From CAZSDW01 sp964605705 (GTDB taxonomy: Bacteria; Fidelibacterota; UBA2242): DNA of 33,844 nucleotides. The stretch spans positions 1 to 33,844 of the forward strand of contig CAZSDW010000033.1 of the NCBI GenBank assembly GCA_964605705.1, given 5' to 3'. The notes below the pieces were generated by a model. That model saw only the letters and a program-made list of their open reading frames with translations. It was not told where the DNA came from and did no database searches. Made by a program: the position numbers and the translations under genes. This document shows, piece by piece, positions 1 to 8,415 of this stretch. How positions within the stretch are numbered: the stretch's first letter is position 1; the number at the start of each line of letters is the position of its first letter.

Positions 1-21
1 CATAGTAAACAATTTTTTCAT
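1..21 (-). CDS. Start of a gene running off the left edge (partial)
   Basis: Only seven codons are inside the window; they read MKKLFTM on the minus strand. The start is convincing because a near-perfect Shine-Dalgarno, AAGGAGGAA (complement of 24-32), lies two bases upstream of the ATG at 21-19. A promoter-like pair also sits about 70-100 bases further up. Lysines followed by hydrophobic residues would suit a signal peptide, but seven residues cannot prove that. The product cannot be named. The gene is downstream of the DUF6850-like gene in the same orientation, yet it seems to have its own promoter. Confidence 0.6.
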
Positions 22-91
22 TGTTCCTCCTTTTTTGTTGAGAATTTAGATTTTAGTGACTTTCAAATGAGTTATGAACATTGCACAAACA

Positions 92-119
92 ATTATACAC
101 ATTTTTTCTATTCATTCAA
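92..119 (-). promoter_or_regulatory. Sigma-70-type promoter for the left-edge gene
   Basis: On the minus strand a -35 element TTGAAT (114-119) is followed after 16 bases by a perfect -10 element TATAAT (92-97). The expected start site is near base 85, giving a leader of roughly 60 bases before the ATG at 21. It lies just past the stop of the gene ending at 135, so the left-edge gene can be transcribed independently of the upstream operon. No terminator hairpin is visible between 22 and 134. Confidence 0.5.
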
Positions 120-134
120 ACTTAAAATGCAATC

Positions 135-1556
135 CTATTTCTTATAGCAGACGGCGATTCCAAGACGGTTAATAGCACCGATTTCATCGCCTGGTTTCCA
201 GAATTCCACCTGAAAAGACGCCCCGATTTTCCCAAAGACGTATAATCTTTCCACGCCAAACTCTATCCCCTGGGTTTGAATAGAACGGGTATTCCAGTAA
301 AAATAGGGTTCAAATTTCGATAACCAGATGCTGTAATGCAGCTGCATGATCTGGTTTATCGGAATATTCAAATCCGTAAAAACCAGATTTCTGGACAGCT
401 GCTTATCAAAAATAAAGTCAGCAGTGTATTCGCGATAATTGACATCCTCGGTGCCCTGTTCATAACCAATCGTCAGAATCATTGAATGCATTGGAATTAC
501 CGTTTTAAAACCATAATGGATATCTGTGACGTCATTTTCAATATTTACAATAGCATAGCTGCCGGGAGATGCCCAATCGTGATATTGCTTTACACCAAGC
601 ATCCCCTCAATTCCAAAATGAGAACGATCATTACTGTAGGAGAGAATGGAATTCACGAATCCACCTTCTCTGACCCAATATCCACGCTGAACAGGACTTA
701 TCGAACCACCGGCATTAATAAGATTTTCTTTTGTCCCGTAACCACCGGAAAGATCAATTTTCAGCGCTGGAATAATCAATTTATTTCGGGACCACTGCAC
801 GTCAATTTCAATGCCTTCGCCATATACTTTTTTCTCATTTGTGCTGCGGGGCAGCTCCGGATAATAGAGGTGATAGCCCATATAAGTATTGACAATCGCG
901 TCGGTGATTTCCTTCACTGCTTCATAACTGCCTTGACGATCAAAATATCGGATTGAAACACCCATTGCCGTTTCCGATGCACTGGAATATCCCAGCCCCC
1001 AACTGATATCGATATTCCTGGCAATCGATTCGCACTCGGTATATACGTCCTTCAGCCCCCTCTCGATACCATAGTCAATCTGGAGCCCGGTTATGAGCCG
1101 CGGCAGAATTTCCCGATTATATAACACCCAGAGCCGGGGACCCGCATAGCTTACATCTCCGATGGTCGTATCAGAATAGGAAAAATAGTCGCTGTAAAAA
1201 TCTTTTTCCAACGATCGATAAAGATTATTAAGAGTAGCGGTTTTGTAAATAATTCGGGATGCCAGGGCTGATTTATTATCCAATGCTTTATAGGAAAAAA
1301 TCTCTATTCCGGCTGCTTTGATCTGTTCAGGATCAAAGGTTCTTTTAAAACCATTGTCCTGCTTTCCGGCATTAAACTCATAGGTTATCAAATCTTCATG
1401 ATTATTCAATCGTAAAAAAGCCGGATTATTCACCAAATCATAAAGGCTGTAGGTTCCTTTGATGGAGATATCTTTATACAGATAGTCTTCATATCCATAG
1501 GACAGAGAGCTGGATGACAAAACGATTGTTAATGATAATATGAATCCTTTTCTCAT
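135..1556 (-). CDS. Outer-membrane beta-barrel protein, DUF6850-like
   Basis: This is a 473-residue protein with a signal peptide (basic MRKG, then a hydrophobic and serine-rich stretch to about residue 21). The rest is rich in alternating polar/aromatic strands with Tyr/Trp, as in an outer-membrane barrel. It ends without a classical terminal aromatic residue (GIAVCYKK). It is third in an operon: its start lies nine bases after the lipoprotein stop, preceded by AGGAT. In Bacteroidota, barrels named DUF6850 follow a TonB receptor and a DUF4876 lipoprotein in this order. I assign the family from that context and length from memory, not from a search. Its molecular function is unknown; it probably sits in the outer membrane beside the receptor. 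Confidence 0.6.
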   Translation of the reverse strand: MRKGFILSLTIVLSSSSLSYGYEDYLYKDISIKGTYSLYDLVNNPAFLRLNNHEDLITYEFNAGKQDNGFKRTFDPEQIKAAGIEIFSYKALDNKSALASRIIYKTATLNNLYRSLEKDFYSDYFSYSDTTIGDVSYAGPRLWVLYNREILPRLITGLQIDYGIERGLKDVYTECESIARNIDISWGLGYSSASETAMGVSIRYFDRQGSYEAVKEITDAIVNTYMGYHLYYPELPRSTNEKKVYGEGIEIDVQWSRNKLIIPALKIDLSGGYGTKENLINAGGSISPVQRGYWVREGGFVNSILSYSNDRSHFGIEGMLGVKQYHDWASPGSYAIVNIENDVTDIHYGFKTVIPMHSMILTIGYEQGTEDVNYREYTADFIFDKQLSRNLVFTDLNIPINQIMQLHYSIWLSKFEPYFYWNTRSIQTQGIEFGVERLYVFGKIGASFQVEFWKPGDEIGAINRLGIAVCYKK

Positions 1557-1565
1557 ACTAAAATC

Positions 1566-2645
1566 CTAATGTTGATATCCAACTGTCGGCGCCGTAATAA
1601 TGACAAAATCCACCGTCGAATTATTCGTATCAAATCCCGCTAAACGCCTCTCCAGCGATGACCCACTGTACTTGACCTGACCAATACCGGCATAACCCCT
1701 GTCAAGTTCTTCCGGCATCTCCTTCAGATGAGTCGGACTCGAGGAATATTCCACACAATCCACGACGCTTTCCGGATTGATGCCGTTTAAATAATCCACA
1801 TCGGAACCATCACCCAGGATCAAACCATCAGCGTTCAATCCAACCATAAAATCCAATGTATGTCCAACTTCAATATTCCAGATATTCGGTACATTGGGAT
1901 TGTTATTCATATCACCCGGATCTGCCGCATTGACAAATTCCCAATCGGCATTCGACAAATCAACACTTTTCAGACCATCAAACATTTCGTCGCGATAATT
2001 GTACGCATCCATAGCCATAACGACAAAACTGTCGGGGGGCACAGGATATTCCCTGCCAACAATCGGTTCCCCGGGAAATTGAAAAATATACGTGACGCTC
2101 TCAATGGATGAACCCATCCGGCAAAAAATCATTCCATCCAAATAAGCAGTATCGGATGAGGAGTTATATAATTCAAAATATTGATCATAGAAGAAAAAGG
2201 AATTATTGGGAGGACCACAAGTGTAAATTTCATTAATTTTCAATCCGGGAGATGCCGGACCGCGGGCATACAGGGTAAAGGCATTATTCTCTTTATCCGG
2301 TAAAAAAACAGTATCGGCAACCAGGGGAACCGGCACTTCTCCAGCACCCAGATCCAACATGACCTCTTTACTTGATGTAATGATATACTGCGACCAGGGC
2401 AATTCTTCAAAGACAACGGTACCGTTTGTGTCGGTTGTATCCGTAATGATACCCATATTGTAGTCGGCATTTTTCAATGTCACCGCTGAAGAATCCAAAA
2501 CAATATCGATTCCGTATCGCGATTCGATATAACGCAGGGTTATGGTCACATTCAGGTGACCATCTTCGAACTCGGGTACATCTTTAAAACAACCTGAAAA
2601 CAGAAATAAGCCGGCAATCAGGAATATTATCCTTTTATTTACCAT
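1566..2645 (-). CDS. Surface or periplasmic lipoprotein, DUF4876-like with lamin-tail-like region
   Basis: The 359-residue product starts with a lipoprotein signal peptide whose lipobox is FSGC, making Cys19 the lipidated residue. After it comes an acidic linker (FKDVPEFEDG). Residues about 30-128 look like a carboxypeptidase-regulatory/Ig-like beta domain (TDTNGTVVFEELP is a typical motif). From about residue 134, LKINEIY and the later FELYNSSSDTAYLDG resemble a lamin-tail-like fold, the hallmark of DUF4876 proteins as I remember them. The ATG is preceded by GGAGG, and the first seven bases overlap the end of the TonB receptor gene, so translation is probably coupled. A role as an accessory ligand-binding lipoprotein for the receptor is inference; no substrate is evident. 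Confidence 0.7.
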   Translation of the reverse strand: MVNKRIIFLIAGLFLFSGCFKDVPEFEDGHLNVTITLRYIESRYGIDIVLDSSAVTLKNADYNMGIITDTTDTNGTVVFEELPWSQYIITSSKEVMLDLGAGEVPVPLVADTVFLPDKENNAFTLYARGPASPGLKINEIYTCGPPNNSFFFYDQYFELYNSSSDTAYLDGMIFCRMGSSIESVTYIFQFPGEPIVGREYPVPPDSFVVMAMDAYNYRDEMFDGLKSVDLSNADWEFVNAADPGDMNNNPNVPNIWNIEVGHTLDFMVGLNADGLILGDGSDVDYLNGINPESVVDCVEYSSSPTHLKEMPEELDRGYAGIGQVKYSGSSLERRLAGFDTNNSTVDFVIITAPTVGYQH

Positions 2646-5245
2646 TGCGCGCTTACCTCCAATCCGTAATAAATTTCCGGATTATTCTTATGAATATATC
2701 CATCGGGAGAGGTCCATAAGGCTCGATCATCAAAAATATTATTGATATAGAGAGAAATCTCCGTATTACGATCAAGGGATTTGGTCAGGCGGAAATTAAA
2801 CAGCCAGCGGCTGCCGTAATCGTACATGTCATTTTCCCAATAATTAGGAAATGTCATTTCCTGGTAAAACAGATCCTGTTTCGTAACCCCATCTTCCGTA
2901 AATGTCTTGATACTGGAATTGGAATAGTACAATGTTTTCTTATGTTCCAGCGGAATATGCTGAATATCGAGAGTCACCCATACGCCGAGCCGCTTGCTGA
3001 TATAATTAATCTGGTAATCCAGAATGATTTTTTCCCGCCACTCTTCACTGGGTTCGTACCAGATTTGGTCTCCCGCAGCCGTATCCGGACTGGCGTCGTA
3101 CTCCAGACCGGTTTCACCGACATAGGTAAACCGGTAGGTAACATTCATTTTAAACTGGAGATTAAAAAACCGCTGGGTCCGGAAAGTGTATTCGATTCCG
3201 CTTGATTTTTTCCAGCCGGTATTATAATACAACTGATAGGATTCTGAGGTCAGGGTATCCGGATTTATGTTATATCCCCATGGGAAAGTTTCCAGTCCAG
3301 GTATCACATCAGAATCCATGTAATAAGCGGTGATGGACATACCAATGCCCTTGAATGCTATCCAGTCCACAGAAATTTCATATTTATCCGTGATGTATGT
3401 TTTTAATGCCGGATTGTACTGAAACATCACCTCTTCCACAAGGGAATCACCGACTGCATACTTGATGTACTTCGGCTCTTTAAAAATATATCCAAGTGAA
3501 ACCGCTTTGGCAGAGCGTCCGGCTCCCATTCTAAGGCGAAAATCATCGGTGAAAAAATACCGGAAATTCATACGCGGACATAAAAATACGCCATGATCGG
3601 CTGTCGTAATTCCCGTCGGATTAAAACTGTCATAGCGTAAGCCAGCCATCAAATCGTACTTATTTCCAAATAGCTGACCTTCCATCTGGTCTTCAGCATA
3701 TATACTCAAACTGGTCAAGCTGGGATAGTCATCGTAAGCATAGGAACGCCGGCTAGAATAATAGCCATAATAGTTCCAGTCTTCATCCAACACCAGACCC
3801 TCTCCGGTATTAAATTCATGATCCAGTTCAATACCCGTCAAAAAATGATGGTTCTGACCGGCAAAATGACGATCTTTTTCGCGGAGAAATTTGGCGCCGA
3901 TCTTCCATTCGACACCAATTTCAGATTTTTCACCAATATAACCGATTTTCTGTTTTGTAATGGTTGTATCGCGCCACCCGGTCGTATCAGTCCCAACGAT
4001 AATCGGTAGAGTGGTATCAACCTGAACCGGATACTGATCATTTTTGTACAGTGCTCGAAAAGATTTATTCCTGTCAATATTTATATTCAGTATTCCGGAA
4101 TAATTAGTCTTTTTCTCGGTTTCCAAATCAAAGGAGTAGGCGCCAGTCGCCCGATAACTGCGGTCGTAATTCGTGGTTTTATAAACATCCGTCGGTGGTT
4201 CATTCTGAATCATCTGGGTAAAGGTTCCCTGCAGCCGGTTTTCCAAACGCCCATCCAGTGTTTTAAAGGAAAAGTTCACGGCTCCGTAAATCCGGTGAAA
4301 TTCATCGCCCTTTTTGCGCAGATCGCGTTCACTGCGGGCATAATTCAGATGATAATCAAAAACCTGTTCTCCGGATTTCAAGCCGTGACTGAAACTGACG
4401 GTTTTCGTATCGGGATTGAACTTGGCTTTCAGTTTGGGTGCCACTTTTCCGGTTTTTGTATGCACATTTACCAGACCCTGAGAAAAATTTCCGTACTTCA
4501 CCGAAGGTATTCCGGCAATTACTTCAACGGATTCAATATTATCCGCGGGAATACTGCGCAGATCAATGCCCGTACGACCGCTGGAGCCTACTCTTGAATC
4601 TGCCGATATCTCATTACCATCCACAATAATCATACTTCCAAACGATTCATCACCGGGGACATAGCCGCCACCCGTTTTTATACCGCGGACACCTACTGTC
4701 GTCGTACCGGATAATCCCGGATTGTTATTCTTTTCGATACCCGGAACCAGTGATAAAATGTCACCCAGGTTCGTTGCCTGCATGTGTTCAATTTCACCGG
4801 AACTGACTTTACGCGTTGTGACCACTTCTTCCGGGATTATTTCCTTCTGCTCACTGCAGACCTCTATTCCACCGAGCATGAAACAGTAATCACTGTCATC
4901 TTTTTTGGCTTTGCGGAGCAATTTGACATTCACCGTATAGTCTTTATCGGATTCAACCTTTAGATCAAACTGGATATTTTTATAAAATCCCTCTTTGACG
5001 ACCTCAATATTATATTTTCCATTTTCCACATCAGTGATGAAAAATTTTCCCGCCACTCCGGTGACGACGGTTTTTGAAAATTCTTCATCTCCCTGTTTCA
5101 GCAATATTACAAGGGCATCCGGAATATTTGTTTTTTCCATTTGCGCCTGCACCCTGCCGGAAATTGTCGATGCAAAAGCACTGTTCAAGCCCAGTAAAAC
5201 TGCCATTAAGAAAAAGGATTTTCTCCTCATTCGGCTGATCCTCAT
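2639..5245 (-). CDS. TonB-dependent outer-membrane receptor with carboxypeptidase-regulatory N-domain
   Basis: The 868-residue protein has, in order: a signal peptide; a carboxypeptidase-D-regulatory-like domain (about residues 27-112, SGRVQAQ to KLLRK); a short segment with two cysteines (Cys121 and Cys130); a TonB plug (about 138-265, including LGDILSLVPGIE and VEVIAGIPSVKYGNFSQGLV); and a long barrel ending in tryptophan. Such receptors import large or scarce ligands using TonB energy; the ligand here is not recognisable. The start could instead be the ATG at 5230 (MRRKSFFLM). That one has GAGG eight bases upstream, while the ATG at 5245 lacks a clear ribosome site. It heads an operon with the lipoprotein (7-base overlap) and the DUF6850-like barrel, and is preceded by its own promoter. 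Confidence 0.93.
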   Translation of the reverse strand: MRISRMRRKSFFLMAVLLGLNSAFASTISGRVQAQMEKTNIPDALVILLKQGDEEFSKTVVTGVAGKFFITDVENGKYNIEVVKEGFYKNIQFDLKVESDKDYTVNVKLLRKAKKDDSDYCFMLGGIEVCSEQKEIIPEEVVTTRKVSSGEIEHMQATNLGDILSLVPGIEKNNNPGLSGTTTVGVRGIKTGGGYVPGDESFGSMIIVDGNEISADSRVGSSGRTGIDLRSIPADNIESVEVIAGIPSVKYGNFSQGLVNVHTKTGKVAPKLKAKFNPDTKTVSFSHGLKSGEQVFDYHLNYARSERDLRKKGDEFHRIYGAVNFSFKTLDGRLENRLQGTFTQMIQNEPPTDVYKTTNYDRSYRATGAYSFDLETEKKTNYSGILNINIDRNKSFRALYKNDQYPVQVDTTLPIIVGTDTTGWRDTTITKQKIGYIGEKSEIGVEWKIGAKFLREKDRHFAGQNHHFLTGIELDHEFNTGEGLVLDEDWNYYGYYSSRRSYAYDDYPSLTSLSIYAEDQMEGQLFGNKYDLMAGLRYDSFNPTGITTADHGVFLCPRMNFRYFFTDDFRLRMGAGRSAKAVSLGYIFKEPKYIKYAVGDSLVEEVMFQYNPALKTYITDKYEISVDWIAFKGIGMSITAYYMDSDVIPGLETFPWGYNINPDTLTSESYQLYYNTGWKKSSGIEYTFRTQRFFNLQFKMNVTYRFTYVGETGLEYDASPDTAAGDQIWYEPSEEWREKIILDYQINYISKRLGVWVTLDIQHIPLEHKKTLYYSNSSIKTFTEDGVTKQDLFYQEMTFPNYWENDMYDYGSRWLFNFRLTKSLDRNTEISLYINNIFDDRALWTSPDGYIHKNNPEIYYGLEVSAQW

Positions 5246-5284
5246 AACTATTTATCCCTGTCCCAAGAACATCATCCGATTGTA

Positions 5285-5312
5285 AATATACTGAAAATCA
5301 ATTCACATTCAA
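5285..5312 (-). promoter_or_regulatory. Promoter of the TonB receptor operon
   Basis: On the minus strand TTGAAT (5307-5312) is separated by 16 bases from TATATT (5285-5290). The predicted start near 5278 gives a leader of about 33-48 bases, depending on which receptor start is used. The whole element fits between the M16 protease stop (5324) and the receptor gene, implying that the receptor operon can be transcribed separately from the protease. The -35 box and spacer match those of the promoter at 92-119. Confidence 0.5.
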
Positions 5313-5323
5313 TCTAAAATTAT

Positions 5324-8137
5324 CTATTTGAAATCGTCCAAAGCGTCTTCCGCTATATTTCCGGAAACAGAAATGATATAATTGTTGATATCCAGATATT
5401 TTATCGCTGCCCGCTGTACGTCTTCTGTTGTCACCGCTATAATTGCGTCCCGGCGTTGATCAAAATGATTCAGCGGTTTTCCATCCTGCCATTGATCAAA
5501 AATGATATTCGCAATATCATCCGCGGTCCGGGTTTGCAGGGTCAGCATGGATATTTTCCGGGATTTGGCTTTATTCAGTTCTTCTTCGGTGATTCCCTCT
5601 TTCTGGATCTTTTCAATCTCGGCAAAAATACCCTTGATCATTTTTACGACATTAGCCTTATCCAGCTCGGAACGGATATTCCAGTAACCGCCCTGATCCC
5701 GAATCCAGAGAGTGCTTTTAATACCGTAACTTAAGCCCTGCCTGTCCCGCAGTTCGATTCCCATTCGGGAGGTCAGGGAACTGCCACAGAGAATATTTTC
5801 CATGATTTTAAGGGTTTCATAATCTCCAATATCTGTGGTAATCCCACCTTCCAGCGGATTGAATCCCAAATCCAGGCGACACTGCTTGTATTCAGGATTG
5901 TTAAATACATACACATGTTTCCCCTGGATGGCTTTGATCCGGGAAAATTCCAGATGCTCATCACCGGAAGGATGAATCCAGGCACCGTAAGTAGCATTCA
6001 GTTTTTTCCGAATCCATTCCTTGTCAAAATCACCAGCTACAACCATTTTCAGATTATCCGGACTGAAATATTTTGCGTGGAAATTCAACAAATCCTGCCG
6101 GGTCGTATTTTCATAAGTCTCAACCGTACCGGTATAAGGCAGAGCATACTGATGACCTTCAAAGACCTTTTCAAACATGGTATAAAAAGCTTTCATGGTT
6201 TCGGTCTTTTTGAAATTGCGGGCGTTGGACAGCAGGCGCGGTTTGACCTTATTCATTTCCTCCTCCGGAAATGTCGGATCCGCTATCATTTCATAAGTAC
6301 TCTGCAACATCTTATCGGCATCATCCACCAGTGAATAGGCGTTGAAAATGATCTTATCCCAGGATTGTCCAAAATCAAACTGATATGGCGTAAAGGATCG
6401 TTCCTCCAGTAATTCTTCATAACTATGTTTGGATGTCCCGCGTGACAGCATCGATCCGGTATAAATCCGAATTCCCGGATGATCCACATCTTCCTGCAGA
6501 CGCCCGGTCTCTATAAATCCCATGATATACACCGTCGGGAAATCATGATTTTCAATCATATAAACCGGCACGCCGTTATCCAGGGTAAAGGAATCCACCA
6601 TACTGGCAACAGGATTTGGCGCCAGGGTCTCCGCGAGCCGCGGTTTATACAGTTCACGCACATCCTCACCGGAAAACAGACGGGCTAAGAATCCGCGAGA
6701 AACCCTTTGGGAGTCGTCACTACCACCCTCAGGCTCCAGTGCATCTTCTGATAATCCGCCAGCATCGATTTCGCCATCCACATCAATCGTTGTCAGACTG
6801 TCCGATGCCGCTACGGATGAATCGGGGTAAGAATAGCAGATTACCAGTTTATCTTCATCAAAATATTGATTTGCCACCCGCAAAATATCATCTTTGGTAA
6901 CTGCTGCAACCATATCATTCCACTCATTGATCTTCTGCCAACCAAAATAATTAGCATAAGTGCCGATTCTGTCACCAACATCACTGATATACTGTTCGCC
7001 GGTCATTTCATTGTATCGCAGCTGATTTTTGATTTTCTGTAAATCATAATCGGCGACCGGATAGGATTTCAGGCTATCAATCTCTTCCCAGATAATTGCT
7101 TCCACCTCGGCAAGCGATGCCTCGGGCAACAGGCTGGCATAAATGGAAAAAGGGCGCGGATCTTTACTGAATCCCAGACCACCGCCGGTACTTTTACATA
7201 GTTTTTCCTTACGCACCAGACGTTTATTCAAGCGTGAGGTCGCACTACGCGAGCAGAAAATATTACCTAAAACATACAGCGCGGCACCGTCATCCTGAAA
7301 GCGGGTGGGCGCTGGAAAGTACATGGATATACTTTCATCCAAAATATCCGGATGTTTGAATTCGAGTATTTTTTTGCCGTTTTGTTCAACATCAAAAAAA
7401 CGAGGAGTTTCAAGCTTGGGTCCTCTCGGAATTTTTCCGAAATATTTTTTGACAGTCTCCAGAATTTCTTCCGTGTCAAAATCACCGGTCAGAACCAGCG
7501 TGGCATTATTGGGTGTATAATAGGTTTTATAATGGGCATACGCCTGATCGCGGGTGATATGCTCAATGTCTTCCATCCAACCGATCACCGGGTTCCGATA
7601 AGGATGACTTTTATAGAGCAAGGTGTTCAGCTCTTCACGCTTTTTCCCGGCGGCATCGTTTTCAGTTCGCTGCTTGCGTTCTTCCATGATGACCTTGATT
7701 TCCGATTCAAATTCATTCGGATCAAAAGCACATTTATACATTCGCTGTGATTCGATATCAAAAGCCAGTTCAATCTTGTTCTTCGGTAATAATTCATAAT
7801 AAACAGTCATATCGTTCGTCGTGAACGCATTATAGACACCGCCGTTGGCAGAGATCAGTTCTGAAATGGTACCCTTGGGAAAACGTTTGGTACCTTTGAA
7901 CATCATATGTTCAACGATATGGGAAATGCCTGTCTGTCCGTAGGGCTCATAATTTGAGCCAATATTATAGGTTAATCGGGAGTAAATGACCGGCGCCGTA
8001 TGCATTTCATAGGTGATTACCCGCAGTCCATTATCCAATACATGTTCTTTAACTTTCGAATCATCGATACCCAGAACCGGCATTGAGAGCCAGGCAGTCA
8101 TCAGGATCAGCATCAGAAGATGTCTTCTGTAATTCAT
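5324..8137 (-). CDS. Periplasmic M16 family zinc metalloprotease (two fused halves)
   Basis: The 937-residue protein has an N-terminal signal peptide (cut near residue 23) and two M16 units in one chain. The first has the inverted zinc motif HIVEH: His73 and His77 bind zinc, Glu76 is catalytic, and Glu152 or Glu153 in IMEERKQR would be the third ligand. An acidic linker (DVDGEIDAGG region) joins a second half beginning around VDSFTLDNG. That half lacks HxxEH and keeps the C-terminal RQGLSYGI stretch that closes the chamber. This is the arrangement of pitrilysin/PqqL-type enzymes, which degrade unfolded peptides or small proteins inside a clam-shell. It lies upstream of the TonB operon in the same direction with 78 bases between. 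No strong Shine-Dalgarno is seen at the ATG. Confidence 0.93.
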   Translation of the reverse strand: MNYRRHLLMLILMTAWLSMPVLGIDDSKVKEHVLDNGLRVITYEMHTAPVIYSRLTYNIGSNYEPYGQTGISHIVEHMMFKGTKRFPKGTISELISANGGVYNAFTTNDMTVYYELLPKNKIELAFDIESQRMYKCAFDPNEFESEIKVIMEERKQRTENDAAGKKREELNTLLYKSHPYRNPVIGWMEDIEHITRDQAYAHYKTYYTPNNATLVLTGDFDTEEILETVKKYFGKIPRGPKLETPRFFDVEQNGKKILEFKHPDILDESISMYFPAPTRFQDDGAALYVLGNIFCSRSATSRLNKRLVRKEKLCKSTGGGLGFSKDPRPFSIYASLLPEASLAEVEAIIWEEIDSLKSYPVADYDLQKIKNQLRYNEMTGEQYISDVGDRIGTYANYFGWQKINEWNDMVAAVTKDDILRVANQYFDEDKLVICYSYPDSSVAASDSLTTIDVDGEIDAGGLSEDALEPEGGSDDSQRVSRGFLARLFSGEDVRELYKPRLAETLAPNPVASMVDSFTLDNGVPVYMIENHDFPTVYIMGFIETGRLQEDVDHPGIRIYTGSMLSRGTSKHSYEELLEERSFTPYQFDFGQSWDKIIFNAYSLVDDADKMLQSTYEMIADPTFPEEEMNKVKPRLLSNARNFKKTETMKAFYTMFEKVFEGHQYALPYTGTVETYENTTRQDLLNFHAKYFSPDNLKMVVAGDFDKEWIRKKLNATYGAWIHPSGDEHLEFSRIKAIQGKHVYVFNNPEYKQCRLDLGFNPLEGGITTDIGDYETLKIMENILCGSSLTSRMGIELRDRQGLSYGIKSTLWIRDQGGYWNIRSELDKANVVKMIKGIFAEIEKIQKEGITEEELNKAKSRKISMLTLQTRTADDIANIIFDQWQDGKPLNHFDQRRDAIIAVTTEDVQRAAIKYLDINNYIISVSGNIAEDALDDFK

Positions 8138-8266
8138 TTCAAATTATTCCGTTTTTAACATATATATTAAATATTCAAGCCCCGCAAATACTTTCAATCA
8201 CCATGCCAAAGAAAAAAGGATTTTTATCAATAAGGAGAGTCGTGGAATAGTGATACAGACGAACCA

Positions 8267-8309
8267 CACAATAACCGACAATATTGTCGCATCGTACAAC
8301 ATTATTGTC
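8267..8309. promoter_or_regulatory. Cluster of GACAAT half-sites, possible enhancer for an NtrC-type activator
   Basis: A perfect 14-base palindrome, CGACAATATTGTCG, lies at 8276-8289. It is flanked by CACAAT at 8267-8272, ten bases (one helical turn) from the first half-site. A further ATTGTC lies at 8304-8309, 21 bases (two turns) from the palindrome's right half. The palindrome centre is about 140 bases upstream of the predicted sigma-54 start site, the usual range for an upstream activator site. That the neighbouring NtrC-family regulator binds here is inference. Confidence 0.4.
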
Positions 8310-8399
8310 TATGTCTTTATTAATAATTGCTGAATTTCAGCCCGTGGAAACACCCGGTTTCTATCCAAGACCTAGTAATTTGGCATATCGATTTTAGCG

Positions 8400-8415
8400 T
8401 GGCATTGCTTTTGCC
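8400..8415 (+). promoter_or_regulatory. Sigma-54 (-24/-12) promoter of the ABC operon
   Basis: TGGCATT, four bases, then TTGCC gives the sigma-54 layout, with GG at 8401-8402 and GC at 8413-8414 exactly ten bases apart. It matches the consensus TGGCACG-N4-TTGC except at two flexible positions in the -24 box, and lacks A/T after the GC. Transcription would start near 8426, about 60-80 bases before the ATPase gene. A sigma-54 activator gene lies about 5 kb downstream on the same strand, which supports the call. Confidence 0.5.

Noticed and set aside
486..956. Plus-strand open frame of 156 codons inside the DUF6850-like gene
   Set aside because: It lies wholly antisense to a gene with a signal peptide and operon context, and its own translation shows no domain or ribosome site.
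8203..8250. Small reading frame MPKKKGFLSIRRVVE
   Set aside because: Only 15 codons, no ribosome site, and it lies in the promoter gap; nothing supports translation.
8380..8396. TTGGCATATCGATTTTA as another sigma-54 promoter
   Set aside because: It has the GG of the -24 box but TT instead of GC ten bases on, so the -12 element is missing.
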